Source: Talpa occidentalis
Taxonomy: Eukaryota; Chordata; Mammalia; Eulipotyphla; Talpidae
NCBI RefSeq assembly: GCF_014898055.3
Contig: NW_023603184.1
Location: 113,202,615 to 113,266,614, forward strand
Length of the DNA stretch: 64,000 nt
Reading direction: 5' to 3'
Shown: in pieces, positions 1 to 11,664 of the stretch
How the letters are laid out: each line of letters opens with the position of its first letter
Position numbering within the stretch: the stretch's first letter is position 1
Notes under the pieces: generated by a model
What the model was told of the DNA's origin: nothing
The model's database searches: none
The model's input: only the letters and a program-made list of their open reading frames with translations
Made by a program: the position numbers and the translations under genes

Positions 1-2027
1 CTCTATTGGGGTCAGATTTTAGTCAACCAACTGATCAAAAAGTGATACACAATAGTGATATATTCCCACATCTCCCTCCCATTTCTTTGACAGAAGTTGG
101 CAAAATCTTATCATCTTTGGCAATTGGTGTCATCTCCTGGATCACACTTTGAATCCATCTTCCTGTGACCTATATTTGTGTCTAAATGTATGTTCTAGAA
201 GAAATGAGAGAACATGGGAATGAATTTTATTGATGATGTGCACTTTTCAGAAAAGTGATTACTTCAAGAAAGTTCATCCTAGTTTCTTCATGCAAAGGGG
301 AACTAACCTCAGACAAGGGAGGAGAAACTGCTTCTATTATCAAAGGAGATCCAGCAGAAATTGGAAGACTCTAACCTAGAACCATTCAAGGCACAACATT
401 CTTAAAAATGTAGTCTCAGATTCAGAGAGAAGTGGTGATGAGTTGACAACAGATAACCCAGAACATATTACAAGCAATCATTAATTAGATGATTTTCAAG
501 CACAGTGGTAAACTTAAATTTCTCCCAAGTTCCCCCATCCCACCTTATGCCTAACTTGAATTTCATTATGACTGTAGGAAAAACTCGGAATTCTTCTTTG
601 CTAAAGCTATAAAGTTTAATAAAAAATCTATTAAGTTAAATGAATCAGTAAGATGCTTTCTTGAGGGTGAAGTTTAAATAGGGGGGCAAAGAACAGAGAA
701 CATAAAACTTAAAGTTCCAGAGAGGAACAAATACTGCAGAGTGAGAACAAGAAAGAAGAGTAAAACAGGATACTGAGAAAGATTAACTACAATCTTGCCT
801 AAGGGTATTCTAAATAAAATGAGGAAAATTTTGTTCCATGATAACACAAAGTATCCTTATTAAATGGTCATAATAAAATTATTGGTTTTAAATAGGTCTT
901 CAAACAGAGAAGTAAATATTTCATTTTATTTTATAATTAAACTTTTAATCATTGAAGCATAAAGATAAATTTACCATTTAACACTCATACTATAAAAGAT
1001 AATCAGATAATTGCATCTTTCTCCATCAAATTTGAATTCTGCCTTGGTCATTTTAATACTTTGTAAGGTTTTTACTTTAATGTTTTGCTTAAAATTCTCA
1101 AGCATCAGGTTGTTTTTATGGCTCTCTCCTTCCTAAGGAAAGCAAAGTGATTTTTTTTCTAGGTATGTAAAGTCATTTATCAGTTGTAGAATGACATAAG
1201 TCAATTATCTGAGAAGTAAACATACAACTGGGAAAGTCTAATCTCTTGATGTGTTTATTAGGAATACATAAAAGAACACTGCAAAATAGGACTAGCATAT
1301 TCACACACAAATCAACAAAGTTGAGTCCCTATTCCTTCTCACTAGTTATTAGGAGAGCCCCCAGGGGATATAAAAGAAATTGTAATCCCCACAGTAAACA
1401 CAGAGGCGAAATTGCCTGAATGATATGAAAAAGATATCTTCGTAGGGGAAAAAGAGAGAGGATTAAGATAAATACCAGAGTTTTCAGAACTCAATCAGAA
1501 GAGCTGAGACTAGTAATCCCCTGTTGATATATGATAGGAAGCTCTGATGTAAAGTGCTTTTCAAGATACTGGCACTATGAACTGAATTCCTTGAAGAACA
1601 TTATTTACCTGTGCTAGGTCTGTGAATGTACTATGTAGAAAATAATGATGAATATCAAAAATTTCAATCTTACTGACAGTACCTAGGGATGATATCTTAA
1701 GATTGCACTGGCAACTTCATCTGAAAGTTCTGTTTTCAATTCTCATAAATTTACTCAAAAAATAATACTTCAGGGCTGATATTCTTCAACTGCTCTCTTG
1801 ATGACTATTGTAAGAAAGACTGAACAAAATCTATTCAACTGTTTTGTGCATTTCATCTAGTAAATATTTATTATTGCCCAATATTAATCTATAAATCTGT
1901 CATCACAAGATTCACCAAATTGATCAAAATATATTCCCTGGGACCTAGGATTAGATATATTCTGTAAGCAAAATAAACAGTAAAGTAAGTTTATAACACA
2001 ACAGAAAATAAAAGTTAGAAGATTAAA
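1..2027. other. AT-rich intergenic DNA, nothing recognised
   Basis: No open frame with protein-like composition, no SINE head or tail and no recognisable LTR is visible here. Old L1 or L2 fragments too diverged to recognise by eye may be present. Confidence 0.5.
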
Positions 2028-2143
2028 AATATATATACATATATACACATATACATATACACACACATATATGTATATACTCATATATGTATATAAATAA
2101 CATGTATATACATATATATATATGTGTGTGTATATATATATAT
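2028..2143. repeat. Compound (AT)n/(AC)n microsatellite
   Basis: Alternating AT, ACAT and ACAC/GTGT dinucleotides run almost without interruption, ending in a (TGTGTG)(TATATA) block near 2117-2140. This is an impure simple-sequence repeat. The short open frame on the minus strand across it is low-complexity and not a gene. Confidence 0.9.
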
Positions 2144-2149
2144 AATGTA

Positions 2150-2743
2150 GAAGCCCTAGTCATACTCTTGGGTGAAACATTTACTATCTTGTAAGTATAT
2201 TTTCACCACATTTTATAATGTCACATCAAAATACCCCTAAGCATGCCTAATGAATGTTTATTTGTATGATTTCACCTCCCTGAGTTGACATCTAATGTCT
2301 AAAATTTCTTAACTAAAGATCCTTTTTTGAATTAAAACAAAAGTTAGTTGTTAGAAATGTACATTAAACCTTTTTAGAACTTTTATCTTTAATATGAAGC
2401 ATTTACCTGATGATTTTCTTAGTATGGAATTCAATGTAGTAATAGTGTGACCTTAGGAGCCATGGAAATTCTTTTTCCTCTCTTCCCAAATTTCCTAGGA
2501 CCTACTGTAGTCCAAAATCCCAGGGAGGAGAGTCCAGGGAACTGTAACTAGTCTGTGGAGTTATGTCAGAAAGGAGGCAATTTTTTAGTACAGTTTTTTG
2601 AGAGGTAGAATATGGCTTATACATTTAATTAATGCATTAACTTAAGAGACAGTTTTATGAAGAGGCCAAGTAATCCTGAAAGAATCTAAGCAAATTCATC
2701 TACCATTTATTTGCATTCCTTAAAACAATGGAATATGCAATTA
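2150..2743. other. Intergenic DNA, nothing recognised
   Basis: Unique-looking sequence between the microsatellite and the first SINE. No gene-like or repeat-like feature could be supported. Confidence 0.4.
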
Positions 2744-2991
2744 TTTTTTAAGATTTATTTATTTATGCACACAAGAGCTGGGGTGTAGGCCAGAGGTGTG
2801 GGAGGGTGAGAGAGAATGGGGAGCAGAACAGGCAGATTGAAATACATTGCTGAGGGGAACAGCGGAGGAGACAGGAGAGGTCTGCTGCACCATGTGGGTT
2901 GCTCCCTGGCCGGGGATCAAATTAGTGCTGCAATGGCTGCCAGTAGCTTCACAATGCTGAGATTTAACCCCTTGCACCACAGGGGAGGCCC
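2744..2991 (-). mobile_element. tRNA-derived SINE, older subfamily
   Basis: On the minus strand the copy starts with the GGGGCCTCCC-type head at about 2991 and ends in an AAATAAATCTT/poly(A) tail near 2750. The body keeps the CAGACCTCTCCTG, CAGCAATGTATTTCA and CTCTTGTGTGCATAAATAA blocks seen in the other copies. It lies against an antisense L1 fragment at 2995-3895. Diverged, so an old insertion. Confidence 0.85.
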
Positions 2992-2994
2992 CTA

Positions 2995-3895
2995 TAATTT
3001 TACATTATTACTTTTTTCTTCCCTTCCACCAAGTCACTGTGTTCATTCCCTATTTATCCCTCTCCCCTATCTCTTCCATCCTCTCCTTTATTTCCTCTGG
3101 TAACTATTAACTTCTTCTTGCCAAGTTCAAGTTTTATTCCTTCTGTTCTTCATATATATTAATGATTTATGGGTATTTATATTCCACACAAGTGAAACCA
3201 TCCATTATCTTTTACTTTTTCATTTATTTCACTCAATATGATCGCCTCAAGGTCCATTCATGTTGCCCCAAGTGCTCCTGTTTCATCATTCTTCACTGCT
3301 GTGTAATATTCCACTAAGAATATGTTCCAAAATTTCTCATCTGTGGAAGGTCACTTGGGTTGGTTCTATGGCTTGGCAATTGTGAACAGTACTGATATGT
3401 ACATAGGCATAGGTAAACCTTTTCATATTAGAATTTTCAAAGATACCTAATAGAGGTATTTCCAATATTATTTTCCTGAGAAATCTCCATAACATTTTCC
3501 ACATGGGTTATCCCAACTAGCATTCCCACCATGAGTGGATGAGAGTTTGTTTTTCACTACAACCTTGCCAAAATTTATATATGGGCCCTTCTCATAGGGG
3601 TGAAGTGGTTTTAATTTGCATTTCCTTTATAATAAGTGAGGTTGAACATTTTTTTTTTCATATGACCTGAATGTCTTTAGAAAAATGTCTACTTAGGTCC
3701 TCTGCCCATTTTTTTACTGGATCATTTGTTTCTTTGTTGTATGAAAGCTTTGTATATTTTGGATATTAACTCCTTATCAGATGTGTGGTGTGCAAATATT
3801 TTTTCCAATTCTGTGGGTTGCCTTTTTGTTTTTGTGATGGTTTCTTTGAGGTATAGAAGTTTGGTGTAGTCACACTTGTTAATTTTTTGTACATT
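2995..3895 (-). mobile_element. Old LINE-1 3' end (ORF2 C-terminus and 3' UTR), antisense
   Basis: Read on the minus strand this matches the familiar 3' third of mammalian L1. It has the counterpart of the 'gtggaatattacacagcagtgaa' stretch near 3290-3315 and the ORF2 region whose complement includes 'ctccttatcagatgtgtgg' near 3770. Many substitutions and no long open frame indicate an ancient L1M-type relic. Confidence 0.8.
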
Positions 3896-4247
3896 ATTAC
3901 TATATCAGAATACTAAAACATAATAAATTGGTTATTGACATAATAAATAAGTTTGGAGGCATTCCAACAGAGAAATGGAAACAGAAAGAAAAGAATAATC
4001 TATAGCCAAATCAATGTGGGACAAAACCATACAAAAGTAAGAGAAATTTCAGAGATAGCTAAATATTAGGAACAGTACATATAAAAAGGAGTAAGATACC
4101 ATGAATTAAGTAAGGAATTTTGTAATTCTACAGCTAAGCCAAAAACCCTATTTCTCCTCACTCCCTTTGCTGAGTCAGAGTAAGCAATGGCTTTAGCACA
4201 AAGTCAGCTTTGTCTAGAGAAAGCACCCAGAGCTAAATAGTAGCTCC

Positions 4248-4420
4248 CAATACTATCTGCACATTAGAATCATCTGAGGAGTGTTTAAAAATCCCAGTAC
4301 CCAAAATCCCAATGCCCAGGCTTTATCCCCAAGGAATTAAATCATAATCTTTGGAGGTATGTCAGTGTTTTAAAGTTCTGCAAGTGAATCCAATAATCAA
4401 GACTGTGAACCACTGCCTTA
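4248..4420 (+). mobile_element. MER5-like hAT (Charlie) DNA transposon relic
   Basis: The stretch holds diverged matches to the non-autonomous MER5A pattern: 'gcacattagaatcatctgaggag' near 4260, a 'cccaggctttatcccc' central block and 'tgtgaaccactgcc' at the far end. The terminal inverted repeats are eroded. MER5 elements are ancient and immobile in placental mammals. Confidence 0.65.
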
Positions 4421-4734
4421 GAATAAATACTGAGACTAAAAAAGAGCTTAAAGAAATTCTAGAAACTTATTAGGAGTACAGAAAAAAAAAATTAAAGAGA
4501 AAGACTGAAATCAAATATTGTCTGTCTCAAGTAGAGATTCCAACAAGAAGGCTGAGAGTTGATTCAGGGACCAGACTGCAAAGGGCTTGCTGCTGGTCAG
4601 CTGCCTCCTTAAGTAGGTGGAAGTACAGGTAAAAGCTCTGCACACTGGCTAACCGATGGAAACTGTTAGTCCTGATAACTTTACCTGACAAGACCAAAAA
4701 AGAAATGCAAAAGGATTGTAAACCATACAAAGCA

Positions 4735-5020
4735 GGAGCCTCCCTGGTGGCCTATGGGTTAAGTCTCAGTGACAGTCTCAGTGCTGTCACTACAATGGAC
4801 GTTCACCACAATGGCCTGAGTTCTATCAGGCCAGGGAGTTAACCCACGTAGGGCATAGCAGACCTCTCCTGTTTCAAATGCTGCTCCCCTTAGCAGTGTA
4901 CTTCAGTAAATCCTCCTGCCCTGCTCCCCACTCTGCCTCTGCTGAACCCTCTTACCCCAAGCACCTCTGGCCTACACACCAGTTCTTCTGTGCAAAAATA
5001 AATAAAATCTTTAAACAATT
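4735..5020 (+). mobile_element. tRNA-derived SINE, old diverged copy
   Basis: Head GGAGCCTCCCTGGTGGC at 4735, body with CAGACCTCTCCTG near 4860, and tail AATAAATAAAATCTTTAAA near 5000. The promoter region contains an extra local repeat around 'cagtctcagtgctgtcac', so the A-B box spacing is enlarged. Target repeats are not clear. Confidence 0.8.
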
Positions 5021-5299
5021 AAAAGCATAAAAAAATGACTGATGTAATATCAATCTAAGCAGATCTTAAGGCAAAAAAAAAAAAACGAAAGAAATTAACA
5101 GAGTATTAACTGGGATAAAATTCCCTAGGCCTTACATAATAATAAAAGAAATAATTCAAGAAGCTAAACCAATCATGATTATATGTATACCTATAACATT
5201 CAGTCTTGATATATAGAAAACAAAATGGGCTCAAATACAAGGAGAATTTGAAAAGCACCTAGCCATTTTGGGAAGAATTTTTATACATATATAATATTT

Positions 5300-5790
5300 T
5301 ATTGGTGAAAACAAATTTATTATGGTAACCTAAAATTTGAGGAGGCCATTAAAATGGAAAGTGTATTTATTTGGGATCAAAGAATTGCAATTTGGGAAAC
5401 ACAGGTTCAGGTTAAAAACCAGAATGTGTCCCAAAGGATGACAAAGGTCAGAGGGTTCTTATACAGGCAAAAATGAAAATGAAGTAGCAAATGAGTTCAG
5501 GTAGAGTAGTCAAAGTGAAATGGTCAGGTGGAGGGGTCACAGAGTAAAATACGTAAAATTTCTCTTTATCATCCCTTTCAAAGGATATTCTCATTTGTAA
5601 TGACTTCTTATAATGTTGGCCTGGCCTTTTGGCCCAGTCCAAGAGTCAGATTCAGTTTAGAGGACAGTAAAGTGTTGTTTTGTTTGTGTAGTGATTTGCT
5701 TCTGCCCTATTTTAAAATGGCTCCAGTCAGGTTACTTTTCACAAGTATACAAAGTTTCATAAAATAAAATTAGCAAGTATGATGTATGAC
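5300..5790. other. Unidentified block within an old L1
   Basis: This segment separates two L1-like stretches and does not look like L1 itself. It contains 'ttatttgggatcaaagaatt' and a GGCCTGGCCTTTTGGCCC palindrome-like stretch near 5620. It may be an old LTR or other insertion, but I could not identify a family or target repeats. Confidence 0.3.
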
Positions 5791-5867
5791 CTATACATAT
5801 TGCATCACTTTTGTTAGATACACACTGAACATATTTATAAAACTGACCTCATAAAAGGTAACAAAGA

Positions 5868-6142
5868 GGGCCTCCCCGGTGGCGCAGCGGTTGAGCGCTG
5901 GGTTGCAAAGCTACCCGCAGCCTCTTCAGCGCCAGTTGGAACCCCGGCTGCTCCCCAGCCACCGGAGGAGGGTCCCGCATGGCGAGCAGACCTCTCCTGC
6001 GGCCCGCTGCTCCCCCCGAGCAGTGTGCTTCGGTCCTTCTGCCTGCTCTGCTCCGGCTCTGGCTCTGGTGAATTCTCTCACCCTCCCGCGCTTCTGACTG
6101 TACCCAGTGCTTGAATAAATAAATAAATAAATCTTTAAAAAA
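5868..6142 (+). mobile_element. Young tRNA-derived SINE with 15-bp target repeats
   Basis: Complete copy. The head is GGGCCTCCCCGGTGGCGCAG with A box TGGCGCAGCGG; a diverged B box follows (GTTGGAACCCC against the expected GGTTCGATCCC). The body is followed by (AAAT)n and poly(A). Flanking repeats AAAAGGTAACAAAGA (5853-5867) and AAAAGGCAACAAAGA (6143-6157) differ by one base. It retains many CpGs, which suggests a recent insertion. It sits inside an old L1. Confidence 0.95.
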
Positions 6143-6517
6143 AAAAGGCAACAAAGAAAGCATCAAAAGATATCAAAGAATTGTATCACATACATCATGT
6201 TCTCTAATCATAAAATTTAAATAGAAATCACCAAGTTAAAAGAGCCCTCATTGCGGGAAAGTTATGGATCTATGTGAAAACTTAAATGCAGTGCAAAGTA
6301 ACTCAAGGAATTATAGACAACTCAATGGAAATGACAAAAACGTGAAATATTAAGCAAACTGAGCATCACAAACAGGATGTAACTCAAATAGTATTAGAGT
6401 TCAATTTACAGCCATAAATACATATATGTATAAAACAAGGGAATGAATTGTGATCAATCCAACATGTTAGAATAAGAATGTAAATTTACAAAATAGAGGT
6501 AGAATTAAATTTTTTTT

Positions 6518-6819
6518 AATAGAGAGGCATGTTTATTTATTTATTTGTTTGTTTGTTTGTTTTTTGTTCATACATGCACTGGGTACAGTCAGAAGCGCGG
6601 GAGGGAGAAAGAATTCACCAGAGCCAGAGCGGGGAGCAGAGCAGGCAGAAGGACCAAAATACACTGCTGAGGGGAGCAGCGGGTGGCAGGAGAGGTCCGC
6701 GCGCCATGTGGGACCCTCCTCCGGTGGCCGGGGAGCAGCCGGGGATCGAACCGGCATCGCAGAGGCTGCGGGCAGCTTCGCAACCCAGCGCTCAACTGCT
6801 GTGCCACCGGGGAGGCCCC
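6518..6819 (-). mobile_element. Young SINE, tail-extended subfamily, nested at an older SINE's border
   Basis: On the minus strand the copy has the GGGCCTCCCCGGTGGC head (6819 side), a B box matching GGTTCGATCCC and a long (AAAC)n(AAAT)n tail. The tail continues into ACATGCCTCTCTATTAAA, a motif shared with the copies at 27.25 and 49.37 kb. Target repeats AGAATTAAATTTTTTT lie at 6501 and 6820, and the same string appears again at 7095 beyond the next SINE. Confidence 0.93.
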
Positions 6820-6833
6820 AGAATTAAATTTTT

Positions 6834-7094
6834 TTAAAGATTCATTTTCTTATGCATACAAGAGCTGGGGTACAGGCCAGAGGTGTTGGGAGTGATTCAC
6901 CAGAGACAGAGTGGGGAACAGCACAGACAGACTGACTGAAATACACTGCTGAGGGGAGCACTAGGCGAGTCAGGAGAGGTCTGCTGGGCCATGTGGGTTG
7001 TTCCCTGGCCAGCCGGGTATTGAACTCATGCTGCAGAGGCTGTGGACAGCTTCATAGGCTGCGTCTTAACCCCTTGCACCACCAGGGAGGCCCC
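6834..7094 (-). mobile_element. tRNA-derived SINE, older subfamily
   Basis: Minus-strand copy of the older type, with GGGGCCTCCCTGGTGGTGCAAGGGGTTAA features, TATGAAGCTGTCC and the CTCTTGTATGCATAAG tail. It directly abuts the young SINE. The bounding string AGAATTAAATTTT at 7095 matches those at 6501 and 6820, so this copy was probably the first insertion at the site. Confidence 0.9.
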
Positions 7095-7999
7095 AGAATT
7101 AAATTTTAAAAGACATTACATAGAAAAGAAAAATAAAATACACAAAAACAATTTACGATTATCTCCAATAGGACTCATAGAAAACAAGCAAGCTGAAAGT
7201 ACTCAATGTTGGGAATGAAAATGATAAAGCTTTGTTTGGTATATTAAAAATTGTGAACTAATTTGAAATTTTCTCTAAAGACAGAAAGCACCTAATTGAA
7301 TTTAGAAGACTGGAATTAAGCAATAAATTCGAATTAATCAGCTGTCAGTCTCTTAACAATATTTTTTCAGGTCAGTTTTCTGAACTTTACCCCCAAAAAA
7401 GCAATACTAAGCTAAAATGGAGAAAAACAAAAACTCATATGCTGTTAGTGTGTCACAAATGTTAAAATCACCTCAGAGAGAAATTTTGCACTATCTAATG
7501 AAACTGAAAATGCCACAGATAAAATGTAATTCCAAATGTAGGTACTTATAATAGGGAAATTTTCTAAAATATTCCAAAGAATAACATGCCTGACTACTAT
7601 TGCAGCAAACTTTGCAATAACAAAATTTGGGACCATCACAAACATTCTTCAATATGAAAATGGATACAGGGGTGTTGTGATATACTCATAATGGAATACT
7701 AATCTGCAAGTCAAATAAGTGAAGTAAAGTCACATATAACTCTAAGGATAATTCTCACAAAACATAATATTACTGAATAAAAGACATGACTCATAATGGT
7801 ACCTATGCAACATTATCTAACTAAAGTTTAAAAGCACACCAAAAAAAAAAAGCAGTATATGCTGTTTACAGACATGTACAAATGTAATAGCATGTTAAAA
7901 TGAAAATAAAAATTAATTTTTAAAAGTACTTTCCTCTGGAGAAGAAAGAAGAATATCTGTAATACAGAAACTCAAACAACAATTTTAGCAAGTAAAGTA

Positions 8000-8780
8000 T
8001 ATTTGAGATTAGTTATTTTTTAAGCATGTCCTGCTTTAAAACTACATTTTTATCTTGGTGCTTTAAATAATCCTTGAGTTAAAAAATTTCTCTTTACTGT
8101 TAATGTCAACGTTTGTTAAGATTTGCCTAGCTCTTTTATGATAATGTATGCAATTACTATCCTATTTTTCAAAGAATATCTTTATTATATTCCATAATAA
8201 GTCTCCATTTTGTGGCATTGAAAAATCCCTGAGAATGAGAAAATAAAAGAACCAAGTATTTGTAGGAGCGTTGAGCACAGAGAGATGCAATCAAATTCTT
8301 CATCATTAATTGATACTCTCTTCTGATGTTTAGAGGAAATTAAAGACTATAAGTACTGGCTGATGAAAGAGAATTATGATAAGTACTTGAAGGTAATTGT
8401 GTAAACCATGAGATGTTTATTAATTATCTGATGATGATCTAATAGTAATACCTATTAGTCTACTTGTGTTTAGAAAAAAAAGCAAAGAAAAAATAAACGG
8501 TTACCAATAAAAGTTATGCATTATGAGCCAAAATAGCTAGCAAATGTCCATCTGGCCAGCTATTAAAAACACAGATATGCATATATAAATCAAAGCTAAT
8601 ATTTAAAATTCTTAACAACAAGGATGGCATGAGCATCAGACAGTCAGAAAAAGACTGATCAATTAGAACAAAACTGACTATAAACAAAAGACAAATCAGA
8701 CCCTAAGGGACTAACAAATGATGACTATTTTCTTACTATATATAGCTCTGTTTTATTTGCTAACCTTACTTCTTACATGT
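8000..8780. other. AT-rich intergenic DNA, nothing recognised
   Basis: No gene, complete transposon or clear repeat boundary could be supported between the old L1 tail and the MER5-like relic. Confidence 0.4.
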
Positions 8781-8784
8781 TAAT

Positions 8785-9016
8785 TTGCATATAAATCAAC
8801 TGGGGATCTTGTTAAATGCAGATTCTGATTCACTAAGTATACAGTAGATTATAAGACCCTGTTACTCAAAGTGTGATCTTCAATCCATCAAAATAGGCAG
8901 CACCTAAAAATTCAAAATTTCAGGAACCTTCCCACACCTACTGAAGAAGATCTACATTTTGATAAAAACCCTGGTCAATTTATATATCATATATAAATGT
9001 TAAGAAGCACTATTCC
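8785..9016 (+). mobile_element. MER5-like hAT relic, possibly two adjacent fragments
   Basis: 'aactggggatcttgttaaatgcagattctgatt' near 8798-8830 is a good visual match to the MER5A left half. 'gttactcaaagtgtgatcttc' near 8862 looks like a second start, and 'gttaagaagcactattcc' near 9000 like a right end. This suggests two fragments or a rearranged copy. Confidence 0.65.
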
Positions 9017-9137
9017 ATATGACATATACCTGCAACCTCCATTAAACCACAGATTTAAAAAAAGGAAGCTTTACAGAATAAAAAGATCACTCTACCTCCA
9101 TGCAGAAAAATAAAATGCAAAGATTAAAAGCTTGGAG

Positions 9138-9290
9138 GGGCCTCCCTCGTGGCGCAAGGGTTAAAAGTCAGCACTAACAAGCTACAGGCAGCCACTGCAG
9201 CTAGAGTTAGATCCCCAGCCAGTCAGGGAGCTAACCCACATGGCAAAGAAGACCTGCCCTGTCCAGCTTCTTCTCCATCCACAGATGGAT
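9138..9290 (+). mobile_element. 3'-truncated tRNA-derived SINE
   Basis: GGGGCCTCCCTCGTGGCGCAAGGGTTAA at 9138, a diverged B box (AGTTAGATCCCC), and the AACCCACATGGCA and GACCTGCCCTG body blocks. The copy then breaks off near 9275 without the TCTGCCTGTTCTG section or the AAAT tail. Old and internally or 3' deleted. Confidence 0.75.
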
Positions 9291-9299
9291 AAAAAGACT

Positions 9300-10745
9300 T
9301 TAACATAGATAAAAAGTCATTTGCCTATGCGAGTTGCCAGAATTGGAAAGAGCGTACATCACTTATATCAGATTTCAATGCCCATAATTCAGTTATGCGG
9401 GCACATCTAAATGCAAAAGGAGACTACTTGTCCAGGAAGAAAAAGGAATCTATTTGCTCAGCAACTAACCAGTTTATGCTCCAGAAATCCTCTAACCTGT
9501 ATTTTTAAACTACATAGAAGGCCAAGGAGATGAAGATCACACACGTGAAAGCTGCCTGGGAACAGAATTTCAACTGCCTGAATTCTATTTAGTTCTTTTG
9601 CCTTTTGATGGCAACAATTTGCTTCACCACTCCTATTTTCATCATTGCTTATTTGTCCTTTTATTAAATTCATTTTATTTCAAATACTAAAATGGGTTCA
9701 AAGAATAAAAATTAAAATTAAGCTGTTAAATTATATAACTGAAAAATACTTTAAAGTCAAAATTATTAGGGGTTCAGACGAATACCATATAAACTATAAG
9801 CTCAGAGTATTTTAAACTATCTTCCTTTTTCAAAAAAAGCATGATAGATGGCTTGAATTTAATTGTATGAACAAAGATAACTTAGCCCTTCGTGTTGATT
9901 ATTGTATACCACAGCTACATATTTTCTTACTTCCTCTCAAATATCAGACTCTTAATTAGACAAATACATCATCCGTACCTTGTAATTATAATTCAACAAT
10001 TAAAATCTTGGAATTAGAAGAAGCATCATTTATTTTAGAGCATTCAGAGTTGTTCATCTTTCCAACTAAGTAGAGAAAACATGCACTCCACAGTTCATAT
10101 GCTGTTTATAAAGGTGATATTGTGTAATTCATCACTAGATAAAACATGACAGAGTAGTTGCAAGAAAGCAACGACATTTAACTTTTGAACCTGATGAAGC
10201 ATATAAAACAGCAAAAGATTCTGCTTGTTACTATTTCATGGTATTACAGCAAGAACTTTCTCTCACCATAGGCCTCAGCTAACTTTACTATTAATTTCAG
10301 TATTATCCTTGATGTAGTTTTGTTTGCTTTTCCACATCACCTGCATAAATAATCTATTTTTTCTGTACCTACCTCTACTTAAATGCTCACTACTATTTTA
10401 ATTCAACTTTCTTTCTGCAATTTGTTTTCTAATGCTTAGGCCTTATAACACATGGTAGAAATGATCTATACCCTGCTTAAGGAAATATAGGTCCTTCTGT
10501 CACACCTTAACAATTGTCCTTATTAAATAGGTTGCTACCTCAAATTAAGTTTAATGCTCATAATTTTAGATGAACTATTTATATTGTCCCCCAAACTGAC
10601 CAAATAAACAAAGTGTACCTATTTACAACTTATATCATCCAGATAGGTAACTAAAGATGAAATAACACTATTTGTCTATAAGTCACAATTTGGTGGAAAA
10701 ATTTCACCCTAAACTGATTATTTAGAAAACTTGGAAGTACTACAT
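9300..10745. other. Intergenic DNA, nothing recognised
   Basis: No convincing gene or transposon. The minus-strand open frame near 9.5-9.7 kb has no recognisable domain and ordinary intergenic composition. Confidence 0.4.

Positions 10746-10750
<5 letters not shown>

Positions 10751-10779
<29 letters not shown>
10751..10779. repeat. (CT)n microsatellite
   Basis: A pure run of CT dinucleotides just upstream of an old L1 3' end. Confidence 0.95.
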
Positions 10780-10781
<2 letters not shown>

Positions 10782-10782
10782 T

Positions 10783-10920
10783 CCCCCTCTCTATGGTGAT
10801 GGATGTTAACTGGATTTACAGTGGTGATCATTTCACAAAATATATAATACTGAATCATTATGGTATATACCTGAAACTAATATAAAGTTATTTGTCAATT
10901 ATAACCTAATTTTAAGCAGA
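10783..10920 (+). mobile_element. Old LINE-1 3' UTR fragment
   Basis: 'gtgatggatgttaactgg', 'gtggtgatcatttcacaaaa', 'cctgaaactaatataaagtt' and 'gtcaattataacctaa' are in the order seen at the 3' end of many mammalian L1 subfamilies. Only the terminal part is present. Confidence 0.75.
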
Positions 10921-11064
10921 CTAACAGAGCCAAAAACATATGTACTAAAACAAGCAAGCAAACAAACAAACAAAAAAAAACCAGATCAATTCTAATTTTA
11001 GTTGATGACTATAACATAACCTTAAATAAATAGCTTGGGGTTTTTGGTTTTGGTTTGGTTTTGG

Positions 11065-11092
11065 GTTTTTTTTTTTTTTTTTTTTTTTTTTT
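11065..11092. repeat. Poly(T) tract with T/G-rich lead-in
   Basis: A T homopolymer preceded by GGTTTTGG-type repeats from 11036. It could be the antisense tail of a lost retroposon, but no body is attached that I can recognise. Confidence 0.8.
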
Positions 11093-11401
11093 GGTACAAT
11101 GAAGATTACAGAAGTGTAATACTGTTTCTATGCATTTGGAAGGAAACCAGTCAGGATTAGAATGATCTTTGAGAAAGGACTGCACAGCTACCAAACAAGG
11201 TAGTTTAGGACCCAGATTCTTCCTGTATTCTACTGACATGGTAATATTAGTATAATAGATATTTATTAGTATAATAGATATTGTGCCTAATAATGGCACA
11301 AATAAAAGCAGAACTTTGAGGAATATCCAGAAAATAGCACAGGTTCCCAGAGTAGAAACCTTGTGAAGTCAAAAGAGAGAACAATGAAAAGGGGGTGGAT
11401 T

Positions 11402-11648
11402 GGGGGCCTTCCCAGTAGCACAGTGGTTGAGCGCTGGGCTGCAGGGCTGCCCGCAGCCTCTGCAGCACCGGTTGGATCCCCGGCCACCGGTGAGGGTCCC
11501 ACATGGCCTGCTCCCCTCACCAGTGTCCTCCATCTGTCTGCCTGTTCTGCTCCCCTCTCTGGCTCTGGAGAGTTCTCTCGCCCTCCCTTGCTTCGGACTG
11601 TACCCAGTGCTTGTATGGATAAATGGATAAATCTTTTAAAAAAAAAAA
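11402..11648 (+). mobile_element. Young tRNA-derived SINE
   Basis: Head GGGGCCTTCCCAGTAGCACAG, then TTGAGCGCTGGGCTGCAGGGC, B box GGTTGGATCCCC, full body and an ATAAATGGATAAATC poly(A) tail. Flanking strings GGGGGTGGATT (11391-11401) and GGGGGTGGATTT after the tail are the target repeats. Several head substitutions weaken the A box. Confidence 0.93.
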
Positions 11649-11664
11649 GGGGGGGGTGGATTTG

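Larger units (their letters stand above)
5040..7950 (+). mobile_element. Old LINE-1 (L1M-type) in pieces, interrupted by later insertions
   Basis: Three separated stretches look like successive parts of one old L1 in the same orientation. 5040-5300 resembles the ORF2 endonuclease region. 5800-6430 resembles the segment after it ('catgttctctaatcataaa'). 7420-7930 resembles the ORF2 C-terminus and 3' end ('aatggaatactaatctgcaa', 'aattctcacaaaacataat'). Young and old SINEs and one unidentified block (about 5300-5790) split it. All frames are broken. That the pieces belong to one insertion is inferred from their order. Confidence 0.6.

Noticed and set aside
5849..6166. Arg/Pro/Ala-rich open frames around 5.85-6.17, 6.53-6.90, 27.12-27.51, 57.68-57.91 and similar places
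   Set aside because: They recur in every young SINE because the family is GC-rich and has few stops in some frames. They are not proteins.
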